A DNA stretch of 34,480 bases from Paraburkholderia kururiensis JCM 10599 = LMG 19447 (GTDB lineage Bacteria > Pseudomonadota > Gammaproteobacteria > Burkholderiales > Burkholderiaceae): positions 1 through 34,480 of the forward strand of contig NZ_RJZE01000037.1 of NCBI RefSeq assembly GCF_003986935.1, given 5' to 3'. Numbering within the stretch: the stretch's first letter is position 1; each line of letters opens with the position of its first letter. The position numbers were made by a program, and so were the translations under genes. The notes below the pieces were generated by a model. That model was given only the letters and a program-made list of their open reading frames with translations. It did no database searches and was not told where the DNA came from. Positions 22,113-29,945 of this stretch are shown here, in pieces.

Positions 22113-23051
22113 TTATCCCAGGTGCGGATAACCGCTCACCGCCAGCCTGAACCCCTCGGCATCGGCATCGAGCCTCGCCGTTGCGCCCACGGGCAGTGTG
22201 ACCATGTCGGCGATGTGGCCGAACGGCAAGCCCGTCATAACCGGAATGCGCACCACGGCACGCACCTGCTCGATCATGGCCGCAAGGTCGTAGCCATTGT
22301 CGTAGTCGAATGCTTTGCCGCCCGAGAAATCGCCCAGCACGAGCGCCTGCTGGCGCGCCAGGATGCCCGCCAGGTGCAGCTGATAGATCATCCGTTCGAC
22401 GCGAAACGGCTGCTCGTTGACGTCTTCCAGAAACAGAATGCCGCCTTCCACGGGCGGCATGTACGGCGTGCCCACCAGCGACGACATCACCGCCAGGTTG
22501 CCGCCCCACAGTGTGCCTGTGACGCTCGCAGACTGCACCTGCGGCGCCGCGACTTCGAGCGTGAAAGACGGCTTCGACAGCGCCTGCCAGAAGTGCTCCA
22601 TCGTGAACGGGCTCAGTTCTTCGGCGCCGAAGTCGCTCGCGAGCATCGGGCCGCCGAATGTGACCAGCCCGGCGCGCGCGAGCAGCGCAAGCTGAATCGC
22701 CGTGAAATCGCTATGACCGACGAGCGCGACCGGCTGGCCGCGCAGCCGCCGCTGCAAGCCTTCGTAGTCGAGCCCGTGCAGGATGCGCACCGCGCCATAA
22801 CCACCGCGCACGGCGAGCACGATGTCGGGCAGCGGCTGCGAGGTGTCGGCAAGGCGGTTCAGTTCCGCGGCCCGTTCGCCGTCGGTGCCCGCGAAGCGCT
22901 GATAGCGCCGCGCGAGCGCCTCCATTCCCTCTACGCGATGCCCCTGCGCGCGCAGCCGCTCGATGGCCCGCGTAATAGCGTCGGGGTCGTGCGGGTAGCC
23001 CGAGGGGGCGATCAGCGAAATGGTGCGGGCCTGAGCGGTCATGGCTGTCAT
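22113..23051 (-). CDS. ldcA: LD-carboxypeptidase (murein tetrapeptide carboxypeptidase, family S66)
   Basis: This 312-residue cytoplasmic serine peptidase removes the terminal D-Ala from recycled murein tetrapeptides. The catalytic nucleophile is S114 in VGHSDFTAIQ; the Glu is in ILFLEDVNEQPFRVERM and the His in GLPFGHIADMVTLPVG, giving the Ser-Glu-His triad of S66. The N-terminus ISLIAPSGYP and RGGYGAVRILHGLDY are family motifs. ATG at 23049-23051, or 9 bases inside (MTAQAR). It follows tadA by 30 bases and is cotranscribed with it. Confidence 0.94.
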   Translation of the reverse strand: MTAMTAQARTISLIAPSGYPHDPDAITRAIERLRAQGHRVEGMEALARRYQRFAGTDGERAAELNRLADTSQPLPDIVLAVRGGYGAVRILHGLDYEGLQRRLRGQPVALVGHSDFTAIQLALLARAGLVTFGGPMLASDFGAEELSPFTMEHFWQALSKPSFTLEVAAPQVQSASVTGTLWGGNLAVMSSLVGTPYMPPVEGGILFLEDVNEQPFRVERMIYQLHLAGILARQQALVLGDFSGGKAFDYDNGYDLAAMIEQVRAVVRIPVMTGLPFGHIADMVTLPVGATARLDADAEGFRLAVSGYPHLG

Positions 23052-23081
23052 GGCAGGAAGCAGTCCGATCTTCGTCGTGGT

Positions 23082-23783
23082 TCAGGAGGGCAAATCGGTG
23101 CGGGACGCCTGAGCGGCGCCCGCCGCCCGCGCCTCGCGGCTTGCGCGCCGCCGCTCGGCAAAGAACGTGCGCAGCGCTTCGCCACATGCGTGCCCGAGCA
23201 CTCCGCCCGTCACCGTGGTGTGGTGGTTGAGCTGCGTATTCGCAAAGGCATCGACGACGCTGCCGCACGCGCCCGTCTTCGGGTCCCGTGCGCCGAAGAC
23301 CACGCGCGCGATCCGCGCGTGCATGATGGCGCCGGCGCACATCAGACACGGCTCCAGCGTCACGTACAGTTCGCAGCCCGGCAGGCGGTAGTTCCGTTGC
23401 GATTCGGCGGCGGCCCGCAGCGCGACCATTTCCGCGTGCGCGGAGGGATCGTGCGTGCCGATGGGATGGTTGAAGCCTGTCGCGATCACTTCGTCGCCGC
23501 GAACCAGCACGGCGCCGACCGGCACCTCGCCGGCCGCCCGCGCTTCTTCGGCAGCGGCGAGCGCGAGCGTCATGAAGTGAAGATCGCGTTCGGAGACAGG
23601 CTCGGGATTGCCCGTGAAAGGATTCGTGGGCGTGGATGGCGCCGGTTCATCCGGCGTGTTGCTTGCACCGGCGCACGCACCGGCGCACGCACCGGCACAT
23701 GCGCGAGGCGTATTCGAAGAAGCGCACGCGCCGAGCCCCTCTGACGTATCGGCCGAGCGGGACGCGTCGGGCACGACGCTCAC
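23082..23783 (-). CDS. tadA: tRNA-specific adenosine deaminase, with repeat-bearing N-terminal extension
   Basis: TadA deaminates the wobble adenosine of tRNA-Arg(ACG) to inosine. The zinc motifs HAE (H116, E118 in DPSAHAEMVAL) and PCLMC (C146, C149) are present, as are GEVPVGAVLV and NYRLPGCELYVTLE. The protein is 233 residues, against about 165 in E. coli. The extra ~65 N-terminal residues are low complexity (RACAGACAGACAGASNTPDEPAPSTPTNPF), encoded partly by a 12-bp tandem repeat. The GTG start (23781-23783) overlaps the stop of the upstream gene as GTGA, which supports the long form; a start near M71 (LHFMTLALAAAEE) would give a standard-length enzyme. A related guanine/cytidine deaminase is less likely. 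Confidence 0.9.
   Translation of the reverse strand: MSVVPDASRSADTSEGLGACASSNTPRACAGACAGACAGASNTPDEPAPSTPTNPFTGNPEPVSERDLHFMTLALAAAEEARAAGEVPVGAVLVRGDEVIATGFNHPIGTHDPSAHAEMVALRAAAESQRNYRLPGCELYVTLEPCLMCAGAIMHARIARVVFGARDPKTGACGSVVDAFANTQLNHHTTVTGGVLGHACGEALRTFFAERRRASREARAAGAAQASRTDLPS
23665..23700. repeat. 12-bp in-frame tandem repeat in the tadA N-terminus
   Basis: GCACCGGCGCAC occurs at 23665-23676 and 23677-23688, followed by GCACCGGCACAT at 23689-23700. On the coding strand it yields the repeating tetrapeptide CAGA. Confidence 0.85.
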
Positions 23784-24247
23784 AGCGGTCTCGCTTCCAG
23801 GGTCTCGCCGCCGTCGCGGCGGTCTTCAAGCGCACGGTCGGCGCACGCCTGTTCCGTGCTCGCGGCATCGCCGTCTGCCACGACGCGCTCGGACAGCCGC
23901 TCGGCAATGCGCCGGCAATACTCGCGCGGCAGGACCATGGGGCCGCCGCGCAGCGATTCGAGCGCCATGTCCAGAGCCAGCATTCTCGCCTCAAACTGGC
24001 ACCGCGCGGCGCGATCGCTCACCGCGTCCAGTTCGTCGCGCAGATCGCGCAGTGCGCGCAGCTGTTCGACGGCGGGCGGAACAAAACCGGCGTTCTTGAG
24101 AATGCGGTTCGCGACACGCACTTCCTCGGGCACGAGCAGGTCGTCGTCGAACGCCTGCGGCTGGCCGGTTCCCGGCAAATCGTCGAACTCGCCGCGCGCG
24201 GCTGCGGCGGCAATACGTTGTTCGACGAGAGCATCAAGCAATTTCAT
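23780..24247 (-). CDS. DUF1992 (DnaJC28-conserved domain) protein
   Basis: This 155-residue protein starts MKLLDALVEQRIAAAAARGEFDDLPGTGQPQAFDDD and continues with VPEEVRVANRILKNAGFVPPAVEQLRALRDLRDEL, the conserved DUF1992 region shared with bacterial YhdN and eukaryotic DNAJC28. No J-domain is present. The molecular function is unknown. The start is ATG 24245-24247; an 18-residue upstream extension has no family match. Its stop overlaps the tadA start (GTGA), so the two are probably cotranslated. Confidence 0.88.
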   Translation of the reverse strand: MKLLDALVEQRIAAAAARGEFDDLPGTGQPQAFDDDLLVPEEVRVANRILKNAGFVPPAVEQLRALRDLRDELDAVSDRAARCQFEARMLALDMALESLRGGPMVLPREYCRRIAERLSERVVADGDAASTEQACADRALEDRRDGGETLEARPL

Positions 24248-24382
24248 CTGCGATCCACGGCGTTGCGGCCCGGGCATTTTATCAGGGTGTTCACAAAACA
24301 TTCACGGCGCATGGCGGCTGTTCGTCGAAGGTTCCTTCGGCTCGCCGGCACACCCGCCGGCACGGCCGCTCGGGCCGAGTCC

Positions 24383-25036
24383 TTACTGCGCGAGCCTCCA
24401 CCGGCCCAGCACCACATGCCGGCGCTGGCCGATCAGGCTGTGCACGAGCAGAAACTCGCTCACCGTCCAGGCAATGGGCGGTTCAACAGGGAAGTCGCTC
24501 GCGCCGTCGTCGCCGCGCGCGAGCGTCAGGTGAGGCGTATAACCGGACGCCGATCCGACCCGAAAACCCACGTCCCTGAGCGCGGCGCCCAGCGCCTCAT
24601 GCAGCAAGGCGCACCCGATCACGCCCTCGCCGCCCGTCAGCACGAACGGATGCCGCGGCTGCTCCGGCGAGAAGCGGGTCGCCGCGTCGAACGAGACGTT
24701 GAACTGCCGCATCGACACCGCGGTGGCGGCGGCACTCGCACGCGCGACGACGTCGTTCGGCACGCCCGCGTAGACGCCCAGCTCATGCAAGGTGACGTGC
24801 AGCAGCGGCACGGGAACCGGCACGCCCGCAAGCCCGCGCTGCCCGTGCCCAGTGAATAGCCGCTGCACCAGCGCAGCAACGCGCGCGGCGGCCTGCGCGT
24901 CGGGACGTAGCAGGAACAGCAGGCGGTCCGTGGGGGCCGGCATGGGCGCCTCGAAACCGGGCAAGGCGAACTGCCCCGGCATCGGCGAGCGCGAGCCCAG
25001 CGACCGGGCGCGGGCCGGCGGGCGGCGCACCGTCAT
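24383..25036 (-). CDS. thpR: 2'-5' RNA ligase family (ThpR-like 2H phosphoesterase)
   Basis: This 217-residue protein carries the two HxTx motifs that define 2H phosphoesterases: HVTL at 80-83 and HLTL at 169-172, about 90 residues apart as expected. These enzymes act on 2',3'-cyclic or 2'-5' RNA phosphates. The N-terminal ~30 residues (RRPPARARSLGSRSPMPGQFALPGF) precede the domain start DRLLFLLRPD. ATG 25034-25036 overlaps the stop of the XRE regulator as ATGA. The physiological substrate in bacteria is unsettled. Confidence 0.9.
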   Translation of the reverse strand: MTVRRPPARARSLGSRSPMPGQFALPGFEAPMPAPTDRLLFLLRPDAQAAARVAALVQRLFTGHGQRGLAGVPVPVPLLHVTLHELGVYAGVPNDVVARASAAATAVSMRQFNVSFDAATRFSPEQPRHPFVLTGGEGVIGCALLHEALGAALRDVGFRVGSASGYTPHLTLARGDDGASDFPVEPPIAWTVSEFLLVHSLIGQRRHVVLGRWRLAQ

Positions 25037-25923
25037 GCCGACACCGACACCGGGACCGAAACCGGTACCGAAGCCGGCGGCGTCGCCGGCGCGGCGATCA
25101 ACGCGCGGATGCGTTCGGCGTCGTCGGGCGTGGCGGGGTTGTAGACCATCATCGTGAGATCGGGATGGCCGTCCACGGCGAACGACGAGAACTCGAGCGA
25201 GAGCAGACCGGCCACGGGATGCCGCAGTTGCTTCGAGCCCTCGCCGTGCGTGCGCACGTCTTTCTCGCGCCACATGGCCACGAATTCGGGGCTCGATGCG
25301 CTCAACTCGGCGACCAGCGCCTCGACGTTCGCGCTTTTGTTGGCATTTGCGCCCGCCCGGCAGACGCCCGCGCGAAACGTCGCAAGAAGAAAGCGCGCCA
25401 CGCCCTCCCAGTCGAGTTGCGCTTCGCGCACCCGCGGGTTGCCGAAGAAGAGCCGCAAGACGTTGCGCTGGTGGGCCGCAAGCGACGCGTAATCCGTCAG
25501 CACCGATGCCGCCGCGCGATTCCACGCGACGATGTCCCACGTCGGCGTCTTGACGACGGCCGGGCTGAGTTCGAACGCATCGAGTACGCGCTGCAGCCGC
25601 GGCGTCACGCCGCTTGCTTCGTAGCGCACCGCGGGTGGGCGGCCCTGGGCCAGCAAAAACAGGTGTTCGCGCTCCACCGGCGTGAGCAGCAGCGCGCTGG
25701 CGAGGCGCTCGAGCACCTCCGCGGAGGGCGCGCCGCCGCGCCCCTGCTCCAGCCACGTGTACCAGGTCGCACTGACGTTGGCACGCAGCGCGACTTCCTC
25801 GCGGCGCAAGCCGGGCGTGCGGCGGCGAGTGCCTGAAAAGCCCAGCGCCGCAGGGTCGAGCCGTGCGCGGCGGTCCTTCAGGTAGTCGCCCAGCAGATTG
25901 GGGGGTGCGTTTTGCGTGCTCAT
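25033..25923 (-). CDS. XRE-family regulator with MmyB-like ligand-binding domain
   Basis: This 296-residue protein has an N-terminal Cro/C1-type HTH (about 8-85: LGDYLKDRRARLDPAALG, RRRTPGLRREEVALRANVSATWYTWLEQGRG) and a C-terminal MmyB-like PAS-fold domain (about 110-280: PTWDIVAWNRAAASVLTDY, RNVLRLFF, VAGLLSLEFSSFAVDGHPDLTMMVYNP). Such regulators are usually divergent from an oxidoreductase that they repress; here the divergent gene is the SDR at 26017. The ATG (25921-25923) lies 93 bp from the SDR start. The C-terminus PASVPVSVPVSVSA is encoded by a 6-bp repeat and overlaps thpR. Confidence 0.93.
   Translation of the reverse strand: MSTQNAPPNLLGDYLKDRRARLDPAALGFSGTRRRTPGLRREEVALRANVSATWYTWLEQGRGGAPSAEVLERLASALLLTPVEREHLFLLAQGRPPAVRYEASGVTPRLQRVLDAFELSPAVVKTPTWDIVAWNRAAASVLTDYASLAAHQRNVLRLFFGNPRVREAQLDWEGVARFLLATFRAGVCRAGANANKSANVEALVAELSASSPEFVAMWREKDVRTHGEGSKQLRHPVAGLLSLEFSSFAVDGHPDLTMMVYNPATPDDAERIRALIAAPATPPASVPVSVPVSVSA
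25039..25074. repeat. 6-bp repeat at the 3' end of the XRE regulator gene
   Basis: About six ACCGNN hexamers (ACCGAC, ACCGGG, ACCGAA, ACCGGT and similar) lie head to tail, encoding the alternating VSVPVSVPVSV tail. Individual units are degenerate. Confidence 0.5.
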
Positions 25924-26016
25924 GCTGTTAGTCCGTATACCTGTAAAACGCCACGACTTCACCACGTGACGCGAACGCGCGAGAGTGCCTGCGTACCCCA
26001 ACCAGGAGAATTGGCT

Positions 26017-26904
26017 ATGCGCGTGTTTGTTACCGGCGCGACCGGATTTGTCGGCTCCGCTATTGTGCGGGAATTGCGGGATGCGGGACACGACGTGCTC
26101 GGGCTTGCCCGTTCGGAGGCCGGCGCGGCGTCGCTCGTCGCGGCCGGCGCCCAGGTCCACCGCGGCTCGCTGGAAGATCTGGACGCTCTGCGCCGTGGCG
26201 CGGCGGCCGCAGACGGCGTCATTCATACGGCGTTCAACCACGATTTCTCGCGGTTTGTCGAAAACTGCGAGCTGGACCGCCGCGCCATCGAGGCGATCGG
26301 CGACGCGCTCGCGGGCTCGAACCGGCCGCTCCTCGTCACCTCCGGTCTCGCGATGCTTGCACACGGCCGCGCCGCCACCGAGGACGACGTGCCGCCGCCC
26401 CGCTCCGAAAACTACCCGCGCGTGTCCGAAGCCACCGCGAGTGCGTTCGTGGCGCGCGGCGTTCGCGCCTCGGCGGTCCGTCTGGCGCCTTCCACGCACG
26501 GCGCGGGCGACCACGGGTTCGTGCCGCGCCTCATCGCGATCGCACGCGAAAAAGGCATCTCAGCCTACGTGGGCGAAGGGCTCAACCGCTGGGCCGCGAC
26601 GCACCGCTTCGACGCCGCGCGGGTGTTCCGGCTCGCGCTGGAACGCGGCGCCGCAGACGGCCCGTTTCACGCCGTCGCCGAGGAAGGCGTGCGGTTCAAG
26701 GACATCGCAGAAGTGATCGGACGGCGGCTCGGGATACCGGTTGTTTCGCTGTCGCCGGCAGAAGCCGCTGAGCATTTCGGCTGGTTCGGGCGGTTTGCGG
26801 GCGCGGACATGTTGGCGTCGAGCGAACGCACGCGCAGCGTGCTGGACTGGACGCCGACCCAGCCGGGGCTGATCGACGATATGGAAGCGACGTACTTCGG
26901 CTAG
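26017..26904 (+). CDS. Atypical SDR / NAD-dependent epimerase-type oxidoreductase
   Basis: This 295-residue protein has an N-terminal Rossmann motif VTGATGFVGSAIV (G7-x-x-G10-x-x-G13) and the extended-SDR pattern GVIHTAFNHDFSRF, LLVTSGLAML, FHAVAEEGVRFKDIAEVIGRRLG. At the usual YxxxK site it has YPRVS, so the catalytic Lys is replaced by Ser, as in atypical SDRs. AGGAG is 9 bases before ATG 26017; the frame upstream to 25912 is not needed. It is divergent from, and probably repressed by, the XRE/MmyB regulator. Substrate unknown. Confidence 0.92.
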   Translation: MRVFVTGATGFVGSAIVRELRDAGHDVLGLARSEAGAASLVAAGAQVHRGSLEDLDALRRGAAAADGVIHTAFNHDFSRFVENCELDRRAIEAIGDALAGSNRPLLVTSGLAMLAHGRAATEDDVPPPRSENYPRVSEATASAFVARGVRASAVRLAPSTHGAGDHGFVPRLIAIAREKGISAYVGEGLNRWAATHRFDAARVFRLALERGAADGPFHAVAEEGVRFKDIAEVIGRRLGIPVVSLSPAEAAEHFGWFGRFAGADMLASSERTRSVLDWTPTQPGLIDDMEATYFG

Positions 26905-26908
26905 GGGC

Positions 26909-26999
26909 GCAGGCCCTTACCCTTAACGCAGGCCCTTAACGCAGGGCCTTAACGCAGCTTAGCGCACCTTAGCGCAGGCCCTTAGCACAGCCCCTTAAC
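26909..26999. repeat. 13-bp tandem repeat array after the SDR gene
   Basis: The unit GCAGGCCCTTAAC recurs with small changes: GCAGGCCCTTACC (26909), GCAGGCCCTTAAC (26928), GCAGGGCCTTAAC (26941), then GCAGCTTAGC, GCACCTTAGC, GCAGGCCCTTAGC and ACAGCCCCTTAAC up to 26999. It starts 5 bases after the SDR stop codon and extends toward the permease terminator. Confidence 0.85.
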
Positions 27000-27070
27000 T
27001 CACGGCATGGCGCCTGCACTAGCGGTCAGCGCCGGGTTCCCGGCGCCCCGCTCGCAAGCCGCCGCGCCTC

Positions 27071-27107
27071 AAAAAACAAACCGGGCCGGGCATCGAACCC
27101 GGCCCGG
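27071..27107 (-). terminator. Strong terminator of the SDR-APC permease operon
   Basis: On the minus strand CCGGGCCGGG and CCCGGCCCGG (encoded at 27098-27107 and 27081-27090) form a 10-bp stem with a 7-base loop, followed by TTTGTTTTTT (27071-27080). It lies 29 bases after the permease stop. Confidence 0.88.
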
Positions 27108-27135
27108 CCCCAACCCCACCACCACCGAGCTTCGC

Positions 27136-28674
27136 TCAAGCTTCGTCCAGTTGCCCCTCGATGCCTTCGAGCGCCCGTTCGCGCTCTTTCGTGAGGCCGC
27201 CGATAGGCGGTCCGCTGAAGCTCTTGCGCACGCCGCCCACGTACCAGATGGCGAGCAGCACCACGAGCAGCGCGACCATCACGTAGATCACCTTTTCATT
27301 GGGCGGCTGGATGCCGACATACGCGAGCACGAGTGCACCGAACACGGCGGCCACGGCGAACGGTTTCGAGAGCCAGCCCAGCTGGAACGGGCCTTTTTCG
27401 GTCCACGTGCGGCCTTCGGCCAGGATGCCCGCCGCTGTCGGCATCGCATACGAGACGAACAGGAACACCGCACTGCCGGCGCTCAGCACCGTGAACGCGT
27501 CGCCGTACAGCGTGACGAGAATCGCGAGCGCGGCCGACACCCAGATCGCCGTGCCCGGCGTGCGATGCGCGGCGTTCACCTTGCGCAGCCACTTCGAGCC
27601 GGGCAGGCCGCCGTCGCGGGCGAACGCGAACATCATCCGCGGAGTCGAGGTCACCGCGGCCAGACCGCAGACGTAGTTGATGAAGAACATCAGCAGTTCG
27701 ATCACGATGCGCAGCGGCCCCGGAATCGGCGCAAGGATGGCCTGGAAGAAGCCGGTGCCCTGCTTCACCGCGGCGCCAATGTCGGGCATCACGAGAACGA
27801 ACGCACAGACCATCACGTAGCCGAACGTGGTGGACCAGAACACCGACCCGATGATGCCGCGCGGCACGTTGCGCGCGGCTTCGTGCGTTTCTTCGGAGGT
27901 GTGCGCGGAGGCGTCGAAACCCGTGATCGTGTACGCCGTGAGCAACAGGCCCGAAAGGAACGCGAGCGCCATCGTCTGCTTCGGCCAGGCGCCACCGTCC
28001 ACGCCGGTGAAGTTGGTGAAGGTGTAGAGGCGCGACAGGTCCACCTTCACCGGCGAAAACGCCAGCAGCGAAATCACCAGCACCACCGTCACGACGAAGA
28101 TCAGGTATCCCGACAAATCGGTGATGCGGCTCGTGATGCGGATGCCGCGATGATTGAGAAACGCCTGCGAAGCCGTGATGACGGTAAGAAAGATCGTCTG
28201 CGACCACCAGCCGAGCGAATCCGGATTCACGCCGAACATGGGTGCGATCAGCGTGCGGAAGAACGGATCGTAGGTGCCGTAGTTGATGGCGGCGACCACG
28301 AACACGAGGCCGAGCAGATTGAGCCACGCGGTGAGCCAGCCCCACGTCTTGCCGCCGAGAATCGAACTCCAGTGGTAGAGGCCGCCCGCCGTGGGGAACG
28401 ACGATGCGATCTGCGCCATGGCCGCGGCCACGACGAGCGCGAACACCGAACCGAGCGGCCAGCCGAGCCCGATCGATGCGCCGCCCGCCGCCGACAATCC
28501 CATCTGGAACGACGTAATGCCGCCCGACAGAATGCAGATCAGCGAAAACGAGACCGCGAAATTGGAGAACGCGCCCATGCGGCGCGACAGCTCCTGCGCG
28601 TAGCCCATCTTGTGCAGGAGCCTGACGTCGTTGTCGACCGGCTCAGCCGGTTGCACGGCCGGGTTGATATCCAT
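27136..28674 (-). CDS. APC superfamily amino acid / amine permease
   Basis: This 512-residue protein has 12 membrane segments. Family features are MGYAQELSRRMGAFSNFAVSFSLICILSGGITSF, FPTAGGLYHWSSILGGKTWGWLTAWLNLLGLVF, TGFDASAHTSEETHEAARNVPRGIIGSV and TPRMMFAFARDGGLPGSKWLRKVN. These match the amino acid/choline/GABA (ACT) branch of APC transporters. AAGGA lies before ATG 28672-28674. It follows the SDR by 113 bases on the same strand, and both are divergent from an EutR-like AraC regulator, so an amine or amino alcohol substrate is plausible. Confidence 0.92.
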   Translation of the reverse strand: MDINPAVQPAEPVDNDVRLLHKMGYAQELSRRMGAFSNFAVSFSLICILSGGITSFQMGLSAAGGASIGLGWPLGSVFALVVAAAMAQIASSFPTAGGLYHWSSILGGKTWGWLTAWLNLLGLVFVVAAINYGTYDPFFRTLIAPMFGVNPDSLGWWSQTIFLTVITASQAFLNHRGIRITSRITDLSGYLIFVVTVVLVISLLAFSPVKVDLSRLYTFTNFTGVDGGAWPKQTMALAFLSGLLLTAYTITGFDASAHTSEETHEAARNVPRGIIGSVFWSTTFGYVMVCAFVLVMPDIGAAVKQGTGFFQAILAPIPGPLRIVIELLMFFINYVCGLAAVTSTPRMMFAFARDGGLPGSKWLRKVNAAHRTPGTAIWVSAALAILVTLYGDAFTVLSAGSAVFLFVSYAMPTAAGILAEGRTWTEKGPFQLGWLSKPFAVAAVFGALVLAYVGIQPPNEKVIYVMVALLVVLLAIWYVGGVRKSFSGPPIGGLTKERERALEGIEGQLDEA

Positions 28675-28732
28675 GATCGATCCTTTGTTCGAGATTTGGG
28701 GCAGTGCAACTGCAATGGGAACAGCCTTGAAT

Positions 28733-28769
28733 TGATGCTTCTTCGTTGCCGCTGATGCTTCGTTGCCGC
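28733..28769. repeat. Direct repeat between the SDR and APC permease genes
   Basis: TGATGCTTCTTCGTTGCCGC (28733-28752) is repeated as TGATGCTTCGTTGCCGC (28753-28769), which lacks three bases. A perfect hairpin GAACGGTC-GA-GACCGTTC (28772-28789) follows and touches the SDR stop codon; it has no T-run. Confidence 0.7.
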
Positions 28770-28787
28770 GCGAACGGTCGAGACCGT

Positions 28788-29597
28788 TCAGGCCGCGGTA
28801 AAACAGTTGTCGACGTAGAGGTGCGCGCCGTTGATGAATGACGCGTCGTCACTCGCGAGGAAGAGCGCGGCCTGCGCAACCTCCTCCGGCGCGCAGAGCC
28901 GCCCCTGCTGCACCGAGAGCGCGGCCTCGCTTGCGTCGAAGCCGTATTTCGTGAGCGCACTCATTTCGCGGCGGCCGTGCGGCGTGTCGATGAAGCCCGG
29001 GTTGACCGCGTTGCAGCGTATGCCGCGATCCCGATACTCGACTGCAATGGCCCGCGCGAACATCGCGCAGGCGCCTTTCGTCGTGCAGTACAGCACTTCG
29101 AGCGGCGTGGCCGCGACCGACGAAATCGACGCCGTGCAGACGATCGAACCGCCGCCGTTCACGAGCATGTGCGGCAGCACCGCGCGCGTCATCATGAACA
29201 TGCTCTTCACGTTGACGTCCATGAGCCAGTCGTAGTCGTCGTCGGTGGTGTCGAGGAACGGCTTCACCACGATGCTGCCCGCGTGGTTGAACAGCACGTC
29301 GATGCGGCCGAAGCGCCGCGCGATGCCGGCCACCGCCGCGTCCACGGCAGCGCGCTTTGCGACGTCCGCTGTGAACAGTTCGGCCACACCGCCCGCGGCC
29401 CGGATCTGCGCGACCACCTCTTCGCCCGCATCGGCATTGATGTCGACAAGCGCGACCTGGGCGCCCTCGCGGGCAAAGAGCCGCGACGCCGCGCCACCCG
29501 CGCCCGTCGCCCCGCCCGAAACGATGGCGATCTTGCCCGCCAGCCTGCCCGGGCGCATTGCAGCGCCCTCCGTGTGTTCGCCTGCCGCTACGCTCAT
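28788..29597 (-). CDS. Classical short-chain dehydrogenase/reductase
   Basis: This 269-residue SDR has the cofactor motif SGGATGAGGAASRLF (GxxxGxG), DIN after strand 2 (NAD preference likely), NHAG, the catalytic Ser in CTASISSVAA, YCTTK (YxxxK) and NPGFIDTP. An AGGAGG site lies 6 bases before ATG 29595-29597. It is the first gene of a two-gene unit with the APC permease. It could oxidise a hydroxyl group of the imported compound or its product; substrate unknown. Confidence 0.94.
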   Translation of the reverse strand: MSVAAGEHTEGAAMRPGRLAGKIAIVSGGATGAGGAASRLFAREGAQVALVDINADAGEEVVAQIRAAGGVAELFTADVAKRAAVDAAVAGIARRFGRIDVLFNHAGSIVVKPFLDTTDDDYDWLMDVNVKSMFMMTRAVLPHMLVNGGGSIVCTASISSVAATPLEVLYCTTKGACAMFARAIAVEYRDRGIRCNAVNPGFIDTPHGRREMSALTKYGFDASEAALSVQQGRLCAPEEVAQAALFLASDDASFINGAHLYVDNCFTAA

Positions 29598-29945
29598 GCA
29601 ATGCCTCCTGTTGCTCCATTGGGTTCCGTTGGGCACAACGCTGGGGTCACGATAAGCAGCCCAAATCGTAGCCACTATCCAAAATTGGCAAAAAAAACAT
29701 TGCGGCCCGGGCCTGTGGCCGAGGCGTGACGGACCGGCGCCGTGCGGCGCGACACGGGTGCGTAACGCTACCCATAACGCCACCCGTAACGCCACGCATC
29801 CGGCGTTTCACCCATACAGCGCGCATTTTTTTCACTTACACTGGGCCGGCCGGATACCTGTCGCCGCCCGCTTCCGGGGTCGGCGCCAGTTTCCCTGCGG
29901 TCCTCGTAGTGCCCCGCAGCTTCCCTACCCGCGCCGGAGAACGCC
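29598..29945. other. Divergent regulatory region, SDR / AraC regulator
   Basis: This 348-bp region has no gene. It contains CCAAAATTGG (29679-29688) next to an A8 run (29690-29697), the only strongly AT-rich patch here, and a 12-bp tandem repeat (29761-29796). A TACACT -10-like hexamer at 29837-29842 could serve the AraC gene. Confidence 0.45.
29761..29796. repeat. 12-bp tandem repeat upstream of the AraC gene
   Basis: CGTAACGCTACC (29761-29772), CATAACGCCACC (29773-29784) and CGTAACGCCACG (29785-29796) lie head to tail, each one to three bases from the consensus CGTAACGCCACC. Confidence 0.8.
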
